Position numbers and translations under genes: made by a program. The notes beneath the pieces are model-generated. The model worked only from the letters and a program-made list of their open reading frames with translations. It had not been told where the DNA came from and made no database searches. Shown piece after piece: positions 6,200 through 15,587 of a DNA stretch of 39,148 bases. Source of the stretch: Nocardioidaceae bacterium (GTDB lineage Bacteria; Actinomycetota; Actinomycetes; Propionibacteriales; Nocardioidaceae); NCBI GenBank assembly GCA_009780515.1, contig WQZX01000029.1, forward strand, positions 1 to 39,148, read 5' to 3'. Positions within the stretch are counted from its first letter, which is position 1; every line of letters starts with the position of its first letter.

Positions 6200-8208
6200 C
6201 AGCAGCGGCCGCTCTTGAGGCCGGCGTACACGCGGTCGTAGACCTCGGCCTGCCGGGTGTGGGATCCGTTGGAGGCGGCGTACGGCCGCCAGCCGGCATC
6301 GGGCTCGTCGGAGGACCAGGAGCGACCCGCGAAGACGAGGTACTTCACGCCCAGGTCCGCCGCGTGCTCCTGGAGGTAGTGCGCCGTCCGGTGGCCGAGC
6401 GACTGCGCCGACCTGGTCATGAACGACCGACCGATGGCGGCGACGGGTACGTCGAGACCGCTCATCCGGCTGCTGCCGTCGCAGTAGCGGCCGGTGCGGT
6501 CACCGACGTAGCGACGCAGCGACGGGAACGCCTTGCGCAGGCAGTCGACGGCCTTGTTCGCGGCCGCGGTGAAGATCCCGGTGCGGGTGATCCGCCGGGC
6601 CGTCGGGCAGGTCGTCAGCGAGCTCGCGTCGCACTTCTGTCCCCGGCTGAGCAGGTAGTTGACGACGAACTGGGCGTCGGCCCCCCGGTCGGCGTACTTC
6701 TCGGGGAAGACGGTGCCGAGCACGGCTCCGTCGACCTCGGGCAGGCTCATCGAGGTCCAGCTGTAGTCCTGGAGTCCCTTGACCCGCGAGTCGGAGCTGG
6801 AGGCGCCGTAGAAGGCGTCGGCGGCGAGGCTCGGGGTGGACAGCTCCTGCGTGGTCCCCCACCCGCGGGAGGGGCTCTGCTGGAAGAGGCCGACCGCGCC
6901 GTTGCGCGGCGCGAGGTTCTGAAGGTCGGACTCCGCGAGCGCCGCGGCGACGGCGTCGACCCACGCGACCTGGGGCAGCCGTGCCGCGCGGCCGCGGTCG
7001 ACGATGGTGGCCGCGTTGTCCAGCTGCGCCGCCGTGAGGGTCTCCCCCGACGGCATCACGGGCGCCGCGGGCGCGCTGGTTGTCGTGGTCGTCTGCGTCG
7101 GCTCTGTGGGCTCGGTCGGCGACGTGGGCGTCGTCGTACCGGTGGTGGTCGGCGGCGAGGTGACGTCACCGCTGCCCGCGGCGCCGTTCATGTTGATCGT
7201 GCTGACCAGGGCCGGGTGGTCCGACACGATCTTCATCTGGTGGCTGGCGGCGGCGGTCGCCGGCTGCGGGAAGAAGAGGTACATCACACCGCTGTCCTTG
7301 GTGTAGCCGTACCCGTCGGCGACCATGTGCGCCTTGGTGGTCCACGGACCGTCGTTCGGGTGGGAGTTCATGTCACCGCCGACGAAGACCGGTCCGTACG
7401 CCGACAGGCGCTCGACCAGCTGGTCGAAGATCTCCATGCCCTTCTCGAACTGCTGGACCCGGGTCAGAGGCGGGTTGCCGTGCTGACGCGGGAAGCGCGT
7501 CGGGTTGGTCATCATGTGCGTCGCGACCGCCGAGACGATGGCGCCGTCGTTGCGCTGCAGGATGGTCCAGGTCGCGTAGCGGTCCCAGGTGAACGCGTGA
7601 CCGTTGTGGTAGCCCTGATCGTTGTCGACGATCTTCACGCGGCCGCCGTCGAGCAGGTGCCACGACGAGGAGCGCCAGAGCACGACGTTCTCCATCGACT
7701 GCGTCGGCCCGCCGGTGCTGCGGTCCTGGACCGGGTCGCGGTAGCCGGCGTACCCCGGAGCGTCGGCCTCGAGCTGCGGGATCGTGCGCTTGTTGACCTC
7801 GTTGAGCATCATGAAGCCCGGATCGGCCGCCGCGAGCTTGTGCAGCGACGTCGACAGCCCGCCCACGCTGGTGCGGTCGGGGATGTTCGCCGCCGCGGCG
7901 GTGATCCGCCCGGAGATCGGGCCGCCGACGGGCGAGTTGATGCCGGTGGGCAGCTCGCCGAGGACCAGCCCGGTGCCGGAGCGGCCGGTGCCGGTGGTCG
8001 TGGTCTTCGCGACCGACGACCGGCGCACGACGGGCTTGGGGGCGAGCCGCGGAACCGCCGGCGCGGTCGGGCAGGCCGGGGTCGCCGTCGCAGGTACGAC
8101 GGCGCGCGCAGGCGGGCGGGTCGCCGACTGAGCCGACGGGGCCACCCAGGTCGCAGCCAGTACGACGACCGCGACCGAAGCCGCGGACGCGCGGAGACCT
8201 ACAACCAT
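6199..8208 (-). CDS. Secreted fusion: endonuclease/exonuclease/phosphatase domain plus lysozyme-like C-terminal region
   Basis: A 669-aa exported protein. Residues 1-30 are a signal peptide. Residues ~80-340 form an EEP (DNase I-like) domain with its motifs in order: LNEV (Glu137), the GGDMN block (277-281) and SDHP (329-332), so catalysis looks intact. Residues ~345-390 are a Thr/Pro linker. Residues ~391-470 resemble the actinobacterial lysozyme/transglycosylase-like domain with AALAESDLQNL and GAVGLFQQSPSRGWGT. The C-terminal ~110 residues (DVPVAAIGRSFMTRSAQSLGHRTAHYL) resemble the domain often found after it. An ATG start with GGGAG four bases upstream follows the secA stop by 10 nt, so it belongs to the secA transcription unit. 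Substrate is unknown: extracellular DNA or phosphodiesters, with peptidoglycan for the second half. Confidence 0.82.
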   Translation of the reverse strand: MVVGLRASAASVAVVVLAATWVAPSAQSATRPPARAVVPATATPACPTAPAVPRLAPKPVVRRSSVAKTTTTGTGRSGTGLVLGELPTGINSPVGGPISGRITAAAANIPDRTSVGGLSTSLHKLAAADPGFMMLNEVNKRTIPQLEADAPGYAGYRDPVQDRSTGGPTQSMENVVLWRSSSWHLLDGGRVKIVDNDQGYHNGHAFTWDRYATWTILQRNDGAIVSAVATHMMTNPTRFPRQHGNPPLTRVQQFEKGMEIFDQLVERLSAYGPVFVGGDMNSHPNDGPWTTKAHMVADGYGYTKDSGVMYLFFPQPATAAASHQMKIVSDHPALVSTINMNGAAGSGDVTSPPTTTGTTTPTSPTEPTEPTQTTTTTSAPAAPVMPSGETLTAAQLDNAATIVDRGRAARLPQVAWVDAVAAALAESDLQNLAPRNGAVGLFQQSPSRGWGTTQELSTPSLAADAFYGASSSDSRVKGLQDYSWTSMSLPEVDGAVLGTVFPEKYADRGADAQFVVNYLLSRGQKCDASSLTTCPTARRITRTGIFTAAANKAVDCLRKAFPSLRRYVGDRTGRYCDGSSRMSGLDVPVAAIGRSFMTRSAQSLGHRTAHYLQEHAADLGVKYLVFAGRSWSSDEPDAGWRPYAASNGSHTRQAEVYDRVYAGLKSGRC

Positions 8209-8218
8209 TGCGCTCCCG

Positions 8219-11101
<2,883 letters not shown>

Positions 11102-11108
11102 GGCGGCA

Positions 11109-11114
11109 AGACTA
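11109..11114 (-). promoter_or_regulatory. -10 hexamer TAGTCT, leaderless-type, for secA
   Basis: TAGTCT on the minus strand, then a 7-nt spacer to the GTG at 11101. Confidence 0.5.
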
Positions 11115-11154
11115 CCCAGCCTCCGTGACAGGAGTGATTCCTCGTGGGGATTCG

Positions 11155-11556
11155 CTACCGGGAAGTTCCCTCGGCGTCGTACGCCGCCCAGGCGGCCGCC
11201 CTCTCGTCCTCGATCCGGCGGCCCAGGAAGTAGGCGCAGCCCCAGAGCAGCGCGAAGAGCGCGCCGAGGAACCACATCAGCGAGGCGAGCACCCCGAGCG
11301 CGATCGCGCCGACCTGCAGGGCCCACCCCAGCCAGTAGCCCCACTCCTTGCGCAGGAGGCCCGCGACGAGCAGGCACGCGACCGCCAGGCCGAGCCCGAA
11401 CGAGAGCGCCGTGCCCTTCGAGACGTGGCCGAGGGTGATCATGATCGGGGTCGAGAGACCGAGGACGATCGCCTCGAGGGTCAGCACGGCCGCGCACATC
11501 CCGCGGCGCGGCGACTTGGTGCGCTCGGGGTCGACCGGGGTCTCGTGCTCGCTCAC
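11155..11556 (-). CDS. DUF4233 family membrane protein
   Basis: A 133-aa protein with four hydrophobic segments (about residues 20-43, 49-66, 73-92 and 96-112) flanked by charged ends, matching DUF4233. This family is almost always adjacent to folC in actinobacteria and has no known biochemical function. Its GTG overlaps the folC stop by 4 nt (GTGA), a strong sign of coupled translation. It ends 53 nt upstream of the secA start. Confidence 0.88.
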   Translation of the reverse strand: MSEHETPVDPERTKSPRRGMCAAVLTLEAIVLGLSTPIMITLGHVSKGTALSFGLGLAVACLLVAGLLRKEWGYWLGWALQVGAIALGVLASLMWFLGALFALLWGCAYFLGRRIEDERAAAWAAYDAEGTSR

Positions 11557-12905
11557 TTGCGGCCTCCCAGCAGGTTGCGGGCCTCGCCCACGGTGACGAC
11601 CGAGCCGGTGACCAGCACGGCGCCGGAGCTCAGCGCGTCGCTGCCGTCGCTCTCGGCGAGGGCCGCGGCGGCGTCGATCGCATCGGCCAGGCGAGGTACG
11701 ACGCTCACCCGGTCCTCGCCGAAGACCTCGCGGGCCGTCTCGGCCAGCTGCTCGGCGCGCATCGCCCGAGCGGTGGAGCTCTGGGTGACGACAATGCTGG
11801 ACAGCGCCGGCTCGAGCGCCGACAACAGGCCCTCGGCGTCCTTGTCGGCCATCACGCCGACCACGCCCACGACGGGATCGAAGTTGAAGGAGTCGTCGAG
11901 GGCGGCGGCGAGCGCCTCGGCACCGGCCGGGTTGTGGGCCGCGTCGAGCACGATCGTCGGGCTTCGTCGTACGACCTCGAGGCGGCCGGGCGAGGTGGCC
12001 TCGGTGAACGCCTTGCCGACGACGTCGCCGCCGAGGGGCTCGTCACCGCCGACGAAGGCCTCGACCGCGGCGAGCGCGACGGCGGCGTTCTGGGCCTGGT
12101 GGGCGCCGTAGAGCGGCAGGAAGACCTCGTCGTACCCGCCGCGGAGGCCGCGCAGGCCGACCACCTGGCCGCCGACGGCCGGGGTCCGCGAGACGACGCC
12201 GAAGTCGACGCCCTCGACCACGATCCGCGCACCGACCTCGACGGCGCGCTGCGTCAGGACGGCCATGACCTCCGGCGTCTGCTGCGCGACCACGACGGCC
12301 GCACCGGCCTTGATGATCCCCGACTTCTCCAGCGCGATCTCCTCGGGCGTGCCGCCGAGGTAGTTGGCGTGGTCCATCGCGATCGGGGTGATCACGGCGA
12401 CGTCGGCGTCGATGACGTTGGTGGCGTCCCAGGAGCCGCCCATCCCCACCTCGACGACCGCCACGTCCACGGGCGCGTCGGCGAAGGCGGCGTACGCCAT
12501 GCCCACGATCGCCTCGAAGAAGCTCAGCGGGTGGCTCTCCTGCTCGTCGACCATGTGGGTGTACGGCGCCACGTCGTTGAACGCGCGCACGAACGCCTCG
12601 TCGTCCAGCGGCTCGCCGTCGACCGAGATCCGCTCGCTCATCCGCTCGACGTGCGGGCTGGTGAACCGGCCCGTGCGCAGGTCGAGGGCCCGCAGCAGGC
12701 CGTCGATCATCCGCGACGTCGAGGTCTTGCCGTTGGTGCCGGTCAGGTGGATCGAGCGGTAGGCCCGCTGCGGGTCGCCCAGCAGCTCCACGAACGCCCG
12801 GATGCGGTCGAGCGACGGCTCCAGCCTGGTCTCGGGCCAGCGGGACAGCAGCGCGTCCTCGGCCTCCTCGAAGGTCTCGGCCGGGCGGGCCACAGCGTCA
12901 TTCAT
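11553..12905 (-). CDS. folC: Folylpolyglutamate synthase / dihydrofolate synthase
   Basis: A 450-aa cytoplasmic ATP-dependent ligase that adds glutamate to folates (and to dihydropteroate). The Mur-ligase-like P-loop GTNGKTS is at 56-62. The omega-loop region follows ([13 protein letters not shown]), then [15 protein letters not shown] and [15 protein letters not shown]. The C-terminal domain includes [18 protein letters not shown] and [13 protein letters not shown]. Length is usual. A TAGACT -10 lies 9 nt before the ATG and uses the TAG stop of the upstream gene. In many actinobacteria folC follows valS; here a phytanoyl-CoA dioxygenase-like gene takes that place. Confidence 0.95.
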   Translation of the reverse strand: MNDAVARPAETFEEAEDALLSRWPETRLEPSLDRIRAFVELLGDPQRAYRSIHLTGTNGKTSTSRMIDGLLRALDLRTGRFTSPHVERMSERISVDGEPLDDEAFVRAFNDVAPYTHMVDEQESHPLSFFEAIVGMAYAAFADAPVDVAVVEVGMGGSWDATNVIDADVAVITPIAMDHANYLGGTPEEIALEKSGIIKAGAAVVVAQQTPEVMAVLTQRAVEVGARIVVEGVDFGVVSRTPAVGGQVVGLRGLRGGYDEVFLPLYGAHQAQNAAVALAAVEAFVGGDEPLGGDVVGKAFTEATSPGRLEVVRRSPTIVLDAAHNPAGAEALAAALDDSFNFDPVVGVVGVMADKDAEGLLSALEPALSSIVVTQSSTARAMRAEQLAETAREVFGEDRVSVVPRLADAIDAAAALAESDGSDALSSGAVLVTGSVVTVGEARNLLGGRK

Positions 12906-12914
12906 AGCGAGCCG

Positions 12915-12920
12915 AGTCTA
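12915..12920 (-). promoter_or_regulatory. -10 hexamer TAGACT for folC
   Basis: TAGACT, 9 nt before the ATG at 12905. Its TAG is the stop codon of the upstream dioxygenase-like gene, so promoter and gene end are superimposed. Confidence 0.45.
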
Positions 12921-13697
12921 CGGAGCGGCCCGGGAAGGTGCGGAATTGCTGCCTTCCCCCGCCGACCAGCCGGCCACGTCCCGCGCAGGGGCGTAGTCGT
13001 GCCACGGGTCCTGCAGGAACTCCCGCCACTGCGGGTCGTGGCCGCGGCGCTTGAGCCGGAAGTACGCCGTACCACGGATCCGGTCGGCGGAGTTGCCGCC
13101 GATGTTGTGACCCAGCAGGTGATGCGCCAGCAGCAGGTCACCGGGCCGCCCGCGGACCTGCTCCGGCTCCGGCAACGGGACCGGCGGGTAGCCGCCGGCG
13201 GTGAAGAACGCCTCAGGCCCGTGCTCGCGGAAGTAGTCGGCGTGCGTGACGTGGGTGCCGGGCCAGACCCAGAGGTTGCCCGCGTCGAGGTCGTGCTGGT
13301 CGGACAGCAGCACGCCCGCCAGCAGCGTGAAGGTGCCCGGTCGGCCGTCCGGCTCCGGCGGGAACCCGTCGATGTGAGGCAGGCCCGGGCGGTGCGGATA
13401 GGGAGGGATCGTCAGCGCCACCTGCACCTGACGCGGCACCTCGAGCGCCCCCTCGCCCACGAGCGACTCCGCGCAGGCCCAGGCCGGACTCCCGATCAGC
13501 AGCTCCAGCAGATCGGGCACCCGGTCTGCCGGCGGGAAGTAGAAGTGCGGCCCGCGGACCTCGTCACCAGGAGGCTCACGCTCGACGATCGCATCGATCG
13601 TCGCCGACGCCCGCGCCACCAGGTCACCCTTCACGGCCCGAGGAACGACGACGAACCCTCGCTCGGCGAACTCCCGCAGCTGGTCGTGATCGAGCAC
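12918..13697 (-). CDS. Phytanoyl-CoA dioxygenase (PhyH) family protein
   Basis: A 259-aa Fe(II)/2-oxoglutarate-dependent oxygenase-like protein. The N-terminus LDHDQLREFAERGFVVVPRAV is typical of PhyH. The metal triad is readable as the HxD pair in LPHIDGFPPE plus a distal His in LLLAHHLLGHNIGGN. The surrounding WVWPGTHVTHADYF is the conserved strand and loop. The substrate is unknown; the family hydroxylates many small molecules. The GTG at 13697 is preferred: TACGGT is 7 nt upstream, and the longer open frame to 13904 only adds Pro/Arg-rich sequence that is the shadow of an HNH remnant. Confidence 0.85.
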   Translation of the reverse strand: MLDHDQLREFAERGFVVVPRAVKGDLVARASATIDAIVEREPPGDEVRGPHFYFPPADRVPDLLELLIGSPAWACAESLVGEGALEVPRQVQVALTIPPYPHRPGLPHIDGFPPEPDGRPGTFTLLAGVLLSDQHDLDAGNLWVWPGTHVTHADYFREHGPEAFFTAGGYPPVPLPEPEQVRGRPGDLLLAHHLLGHNIGGNSADRIRGTAYFRLKRRGHDPQWREFLQDPWHDYAPARDVAGWSAGEGSNSAPSRAAP

Positions 13698-13704
13698 GTC
13701 CGGC

Positions 13705-13710
13705 ACCGTA
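13705..13710 (-). promoter_or_regulatory. -10 hexamer TACGGT, leaderless-type, for the PhyH gene
   Basis: TACGGT, then 7 nt to the GTG at 13697 on the minus strand. It marks the edge of the accessory islet. Confidence 0.4.
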
Positions 13711-13780
13711 GGCCGCCCGCGGCCGTTGTCGCGACCAGTTTTCGGACCGGATGGCGGACGTTGGCCGAGCCTGTCGGGGC

Positions 13781-13897
13781 TCAGGTGCGGCGGTGGAATC
13801 TGAGGTCGCCGGATGCGAGGCGTTGGGTCTGGCAGTGATTGTCGTGGGCGCGGTGGCGATGGTGGTTGCAGTGCAGTACGCCGCATGAGAGCCAGAG
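13781..13897 (-). pseudogene. Probable 3' remnant of a DUF222/13E12-type HNH endonuclease gene
   Basis: A short frame of 38 codons ends at TGA (13781-13783). It encodes CGVLHCNHHRHRAHDN, followed within a few residues by GDLRFHRRT. A Cys/His cluster followed by DLRFHRRT and a stop is what I remember of the C-terminus of actinobacterial DUF222 HNH nucleases, which are multicopy and often broken. A stop at 13898-13900 cuts the frame upstream and no DUF222 body is present. The identification rests on this short motif only. Confidence 0.45.
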
Positions 13898-13907
13898 TCA
13901 CCAACGA

Positions 13908-14298
13908 TCAGTTGCTCCGCGGCGGCAAGACGCGCGTTCGATCAACAACAAATCGGATTTCGACGGGCCCCTCCGCAAGACTTCCTCGCGGATCACAGGA
14001 CCCGGCGGCGGGGGCGCGCAATCTATTTCCACGCTTCGCGACCTCGCTCCGGTTGCACCTGGCGTGACTCGGACCGAGGATGATCAGCCCGCTCGGGTCG
14101 TGGCTCAGGTCCCACGGCGTGCCCGGGATGATCTGCCTTGTGGGCATGAGGCAGACCGGCTCGCTGCACCACCCGGCACCAGAATCGACAACCCGCCGCC
14201 ACAAGCGACGGGCCCGGTCGAACTCGAGGCCGTAGGACCGCAAGGTACTTCGCGCGCTTGGCTTCGGGAGACGTGCGCTGGCGCGGTGGCTTCGCCAT
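13908..14298 (-). pseudogene. Frameshifted phage-like HNH endonuclease
   Basis: ATG at 14298 opens MAKPPRQRTSPEAKRAKY. In the same frame the protein then becomes unlike any HNH. Dropping one base at about 14244 joins it to a frame running LRSYGLEFDRARRLW, then WCSEPVC, IIPGTPWDLSHD, LGPSHARCNRSEVAKRG and a stop at 13908. The Cys pair, PGTPWDLSHD and HxRCNR match small phage/prophage HNH proteins. The joined protein would be about 129 aa. The single extra base is not in a homopolymer, so genuine decay is more likely than a sequencing artefact. Confidence 0.6.
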
Positions 14299-14326
14299 TC
14301 CGGGGACACCTCCCGCGTCACGGTTC

Positions 14327-14332
14327 TAGCGT
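14327..14332 (+). promoter_or_regulatory. -10 hexamer TAGCGT, leaderless-type, for the zinc-ribbon gene
   Basis: TAGCGT, 7-nt spacer, ATG at 14340; no Shine-Dalgarno sequence. Confidence 0.45.
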
Positions 14333-14339
14333 GCGAACT

Positions 14340-14555
14340 ATGGCGACGAACAAGCACATGAAGTGCCCGCACTGCGAGGCAGTCGGGTACATCACCACGA
14401 AACAGGTCAAGACGAAGCAGGGCATCAGTGGCGGGAAGGCGACGGCGGCCGTCATGACGATGGGCGTCTCGATGCTCGGCACCGGCCTGTCTCGCAAGCA
14501 GACGGTTACGCAGTGCAAGTGCGGCAGGTGCGGGATGACCTGGCACGTGGCCTAG
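14340..14555 (+). CDS. Small zinc-ribbon-like protein
   Basis: A 71-aa protein: MKCPHC near the N-terminus, a Gly/Ala/Met-rich stretch (GGKATAAVMTMGVSMLGTGL) that could be a membrane-associated helical hairpin, then CKCGRCG. The two CxxC-type pairs should bind zinc. I recall similar small proteins (CPxC, then GISGGKATAA, then CxxCG) in actinomycetes and their phages, all of unknown function. It lies in the decayed islet with no partner on its strand upstream. A longer frame runs back to 13839, but only the ATG at 14340 has a promoter element at the right distance. Confidence 0.65.
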   Translation: MATNKHMKCPHCEAVGYITTKQVKTKQGISGGKATAAVMTMGVSMLGTGLSRKQTVTQCKCGRCGMTWHVA

Positions 14556-14568
14556 CTGGCCCAGCGGG

Positions 14569-14728
14569 TCACTCGCTACCCAGCACCTCGGCGACAGCGG
14601 CACGGAATGCGTCCAGTGCCGTCTTGCGTGCCTGGTCCAGCGCGTCCGGGTACGACGACTCGGCCTTGACGCTGACCTTGCACGAGGTCGCCGTCGGGGA
14701 AGTGCCTGGTGAGGGTGACGCGGGCCAT
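14569..14728 (-). pseudogene. Frameshifted small gene of unknown function
   Basis: The ATG at 14728 has an excellent ribosome-binding site (GGAGGTGACC directly upstream on the minus strand) and opens MARVTLTRHFPDGDL. One extra base at about 14683 separates this from the frame CKVSVKAESSYPDALDQARKTALDAFRAAV, which ends GSE-stop at 14569. The span of 160 nt is one base over a multiple of three. Restored, it would be a ~52-aa protein with a strand-then-helix pattern. It is divergent from the toxin-like gene, and the palindrome at 14760-14775 lies between them. It could also be an intact gene if the base is an assembly error. Confidence 0.5.
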
Positions 14729-14749
14729 GGTCACCTCCGACCTTTGCGG

Positions 14750-14785
14750 TATTGCTTGACATTACCCGGGTAATGCACGACAATA
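14750..14785. promoter_or_regulatory. Palindromic operator within the toxin-antitoxin promoter
   Basis: CATTACCCGGGTAATG (14760-14775) is a perfect 16-bp palindrome. Outer arms TATTG (14750-14754) and CAATA (14781-14785) share the same centre. On the plus strand TTGACA (14756-14761), a 17-nt spacer and GACAAT (14779-14784) form a promoter, with the palindrome filling most of the spacer. The start GTG at 14791 is 6 nt after the -10. This is the expected geometry for autorepression by the ribbon-helix-helix protein encoded downstream; binding itself is inferred. Confidence 0.65.
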
Positions 14786-14790
14786 CTTAC

Positions 14791-15030
14791 GTGAGACTGC
14801 AGTTCACGCGCAGCAGTCGCCGGCACAAGATCGGCCGCGCACATGCTGAGCACGTGATCGGCAGCGTCATCGGAATCCAGGGCGGTCCGAACGACCGAGG
14901 CGAGACCACGGTTGAGTGGATCGGCCTGGACAACCGCGGCGTCGAGCTTGAGATCGGGGCGGTGGTCGTCGACGGCGGCGAGACGCTGCTGATCCTGCAC
15001 GTCATGCCCACTGCACTCAGGAGGAAGTGA
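14791..15030 (+). CDS. Putative type II toxin (BrnT-like, RelE-fold candidate)
   Basis: A 79-aa protein: RRHKIGRAHAEHVI near the N-terminus, then strands GETTVEWIGLDNRGVELEIGAVVVDGG and LLILHVMPTALRRK. The order (short helix with KIGRAH, strand, D-x-G turn, strand, final strand ending in basic residues) parallels BrnT/DUF497 toxins, but sequence identity to BrnT is low as far as I can see. I recall this actinobacterial type paired with a CopG-like partner. GTG 14791 is chosen as a leaderless start (GACAAT -10, 6-nt spacer); an in-frame TTG at 14752 and ATG at 14773 lie inside the promoter. The antitoxin-like gene follows after 4 nt. Confidence 0.6.
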   Translation: MRLQFTRSSRRHKIGRAHAEHVIGSVIGIQGGPNDRGETTVEWIGLDNRGVELEIGAVVVDGGETLLILHVMPTALRRK

Positions 15031-15034
15031 TCCC

Positions 15035-15349
15035 ATGAAGATCAAGATCCAGGACCCGGCCGGGGTCGTTACCGAGCACGATGCCAGCGTTGACGACGTC
15101 GACCTTGACGAGACCGTCATCGTTGACCGGGACGGCCGGCGCATCACCGAGGCGGATGCCGTGGAGCGGAGCGAGGAGCTGCTCGCGAAGTCCCGCGGCG
15201 GTCGGCCGTCGATGTCGAAGTCGGGCCGCTCGCCACAAATCGGGGTGCGACTGCCGGTCGGTCTCGACGCTCGTCTGCGAGAGCGGGCGGCTCGTGAGCA
15301 CAAGCGACCCTCGGAGATCGTCCGAGAGGCACTCGAGCAGTACGTGTGA
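15035..15349 (+). CDS. Putative antitoxin with ribbon-helix-helix C-terminus (CopG-like)
   Basis: A 104-aa protein. Residues 1-~60 are acidic and extended (DASVDDVDLDETVIVDRDGRRITEADA), suited to wrapping a toxin. Residues ~68-104 form a ribbon-helix-helix DNA-binding domain (PQIGVRLPVGLDARLRERAA, then KRPSEIVREALEQYV). The ATG has AGGAGG (15019-15024) inside the end of the upstream gene, so the two are one operon with the toxin-like gene first, an order also used by BrnTA. It probably binds the palindrome at 14760-14775 and represses its own operon. The alternative is a plain CopG regulator of an unrelated small protein. Confidence 0.7.
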   Translation: MKIKIQDPAGVVTEHDASVDDVDLDETVIVDRDGRRITEADAVERSEELLAKSRGGRPSMSKSGRSPQIGVRLPVGLDARLRERAAREHKRPSEIVREALEQYV

Positions 15350-15587
15350 GACGACGAGAGACCCGGCCGTTTGGCTCTGTGCTGGATCGCTGCTGTCGGT
15401 CTGTAGCCCACGGCGGGCGCGAGGAGCCAGTCACCAGGGTCGCGACACGCTCGACCACCCTGGGCCAGGACGCGACCACCCGCCGGCCGGCGACGGCCCG
15501 CGACGCATCGCCAACCTGTCGCCGTCGCCGTCTGTCGCCCCGACCGAAGTGGCGCGCGAGCGAGGATGCTCGTCGAGCGGTCGCCTT
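15350..15587. other. Intergenic stretch after the toxin-antitoxin pair; nothing recognised
   Basis: About 240 nt between the antitoxin stop and the metG stop (convergent). I see no convincing gene, terminator or RNA in it. Short frames cross it but lack start signals. Confidence 0.4.

Noticed and set aside
11102..11497. N-terminal extension of secA by ~130 codons
   Set aside because: It overlaps the DUF4233 gene, has no homology to SecA before VPVIID, and the TAGTCT element fixes the GTG at 11101.
14750..14785. CRISPR repeat or phage att core
   Set aside because: The palindrome occurs once with no spaced copies and no duplicate at the other end of the islet; it fits a promoter operator better.
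15350..15587. tRNA or small RNA gene between the antitoxin and metG
   Set aside because: No cloverleaf, no GTTCRA box with matching stems, and no promoter-terminator pair could be seen.
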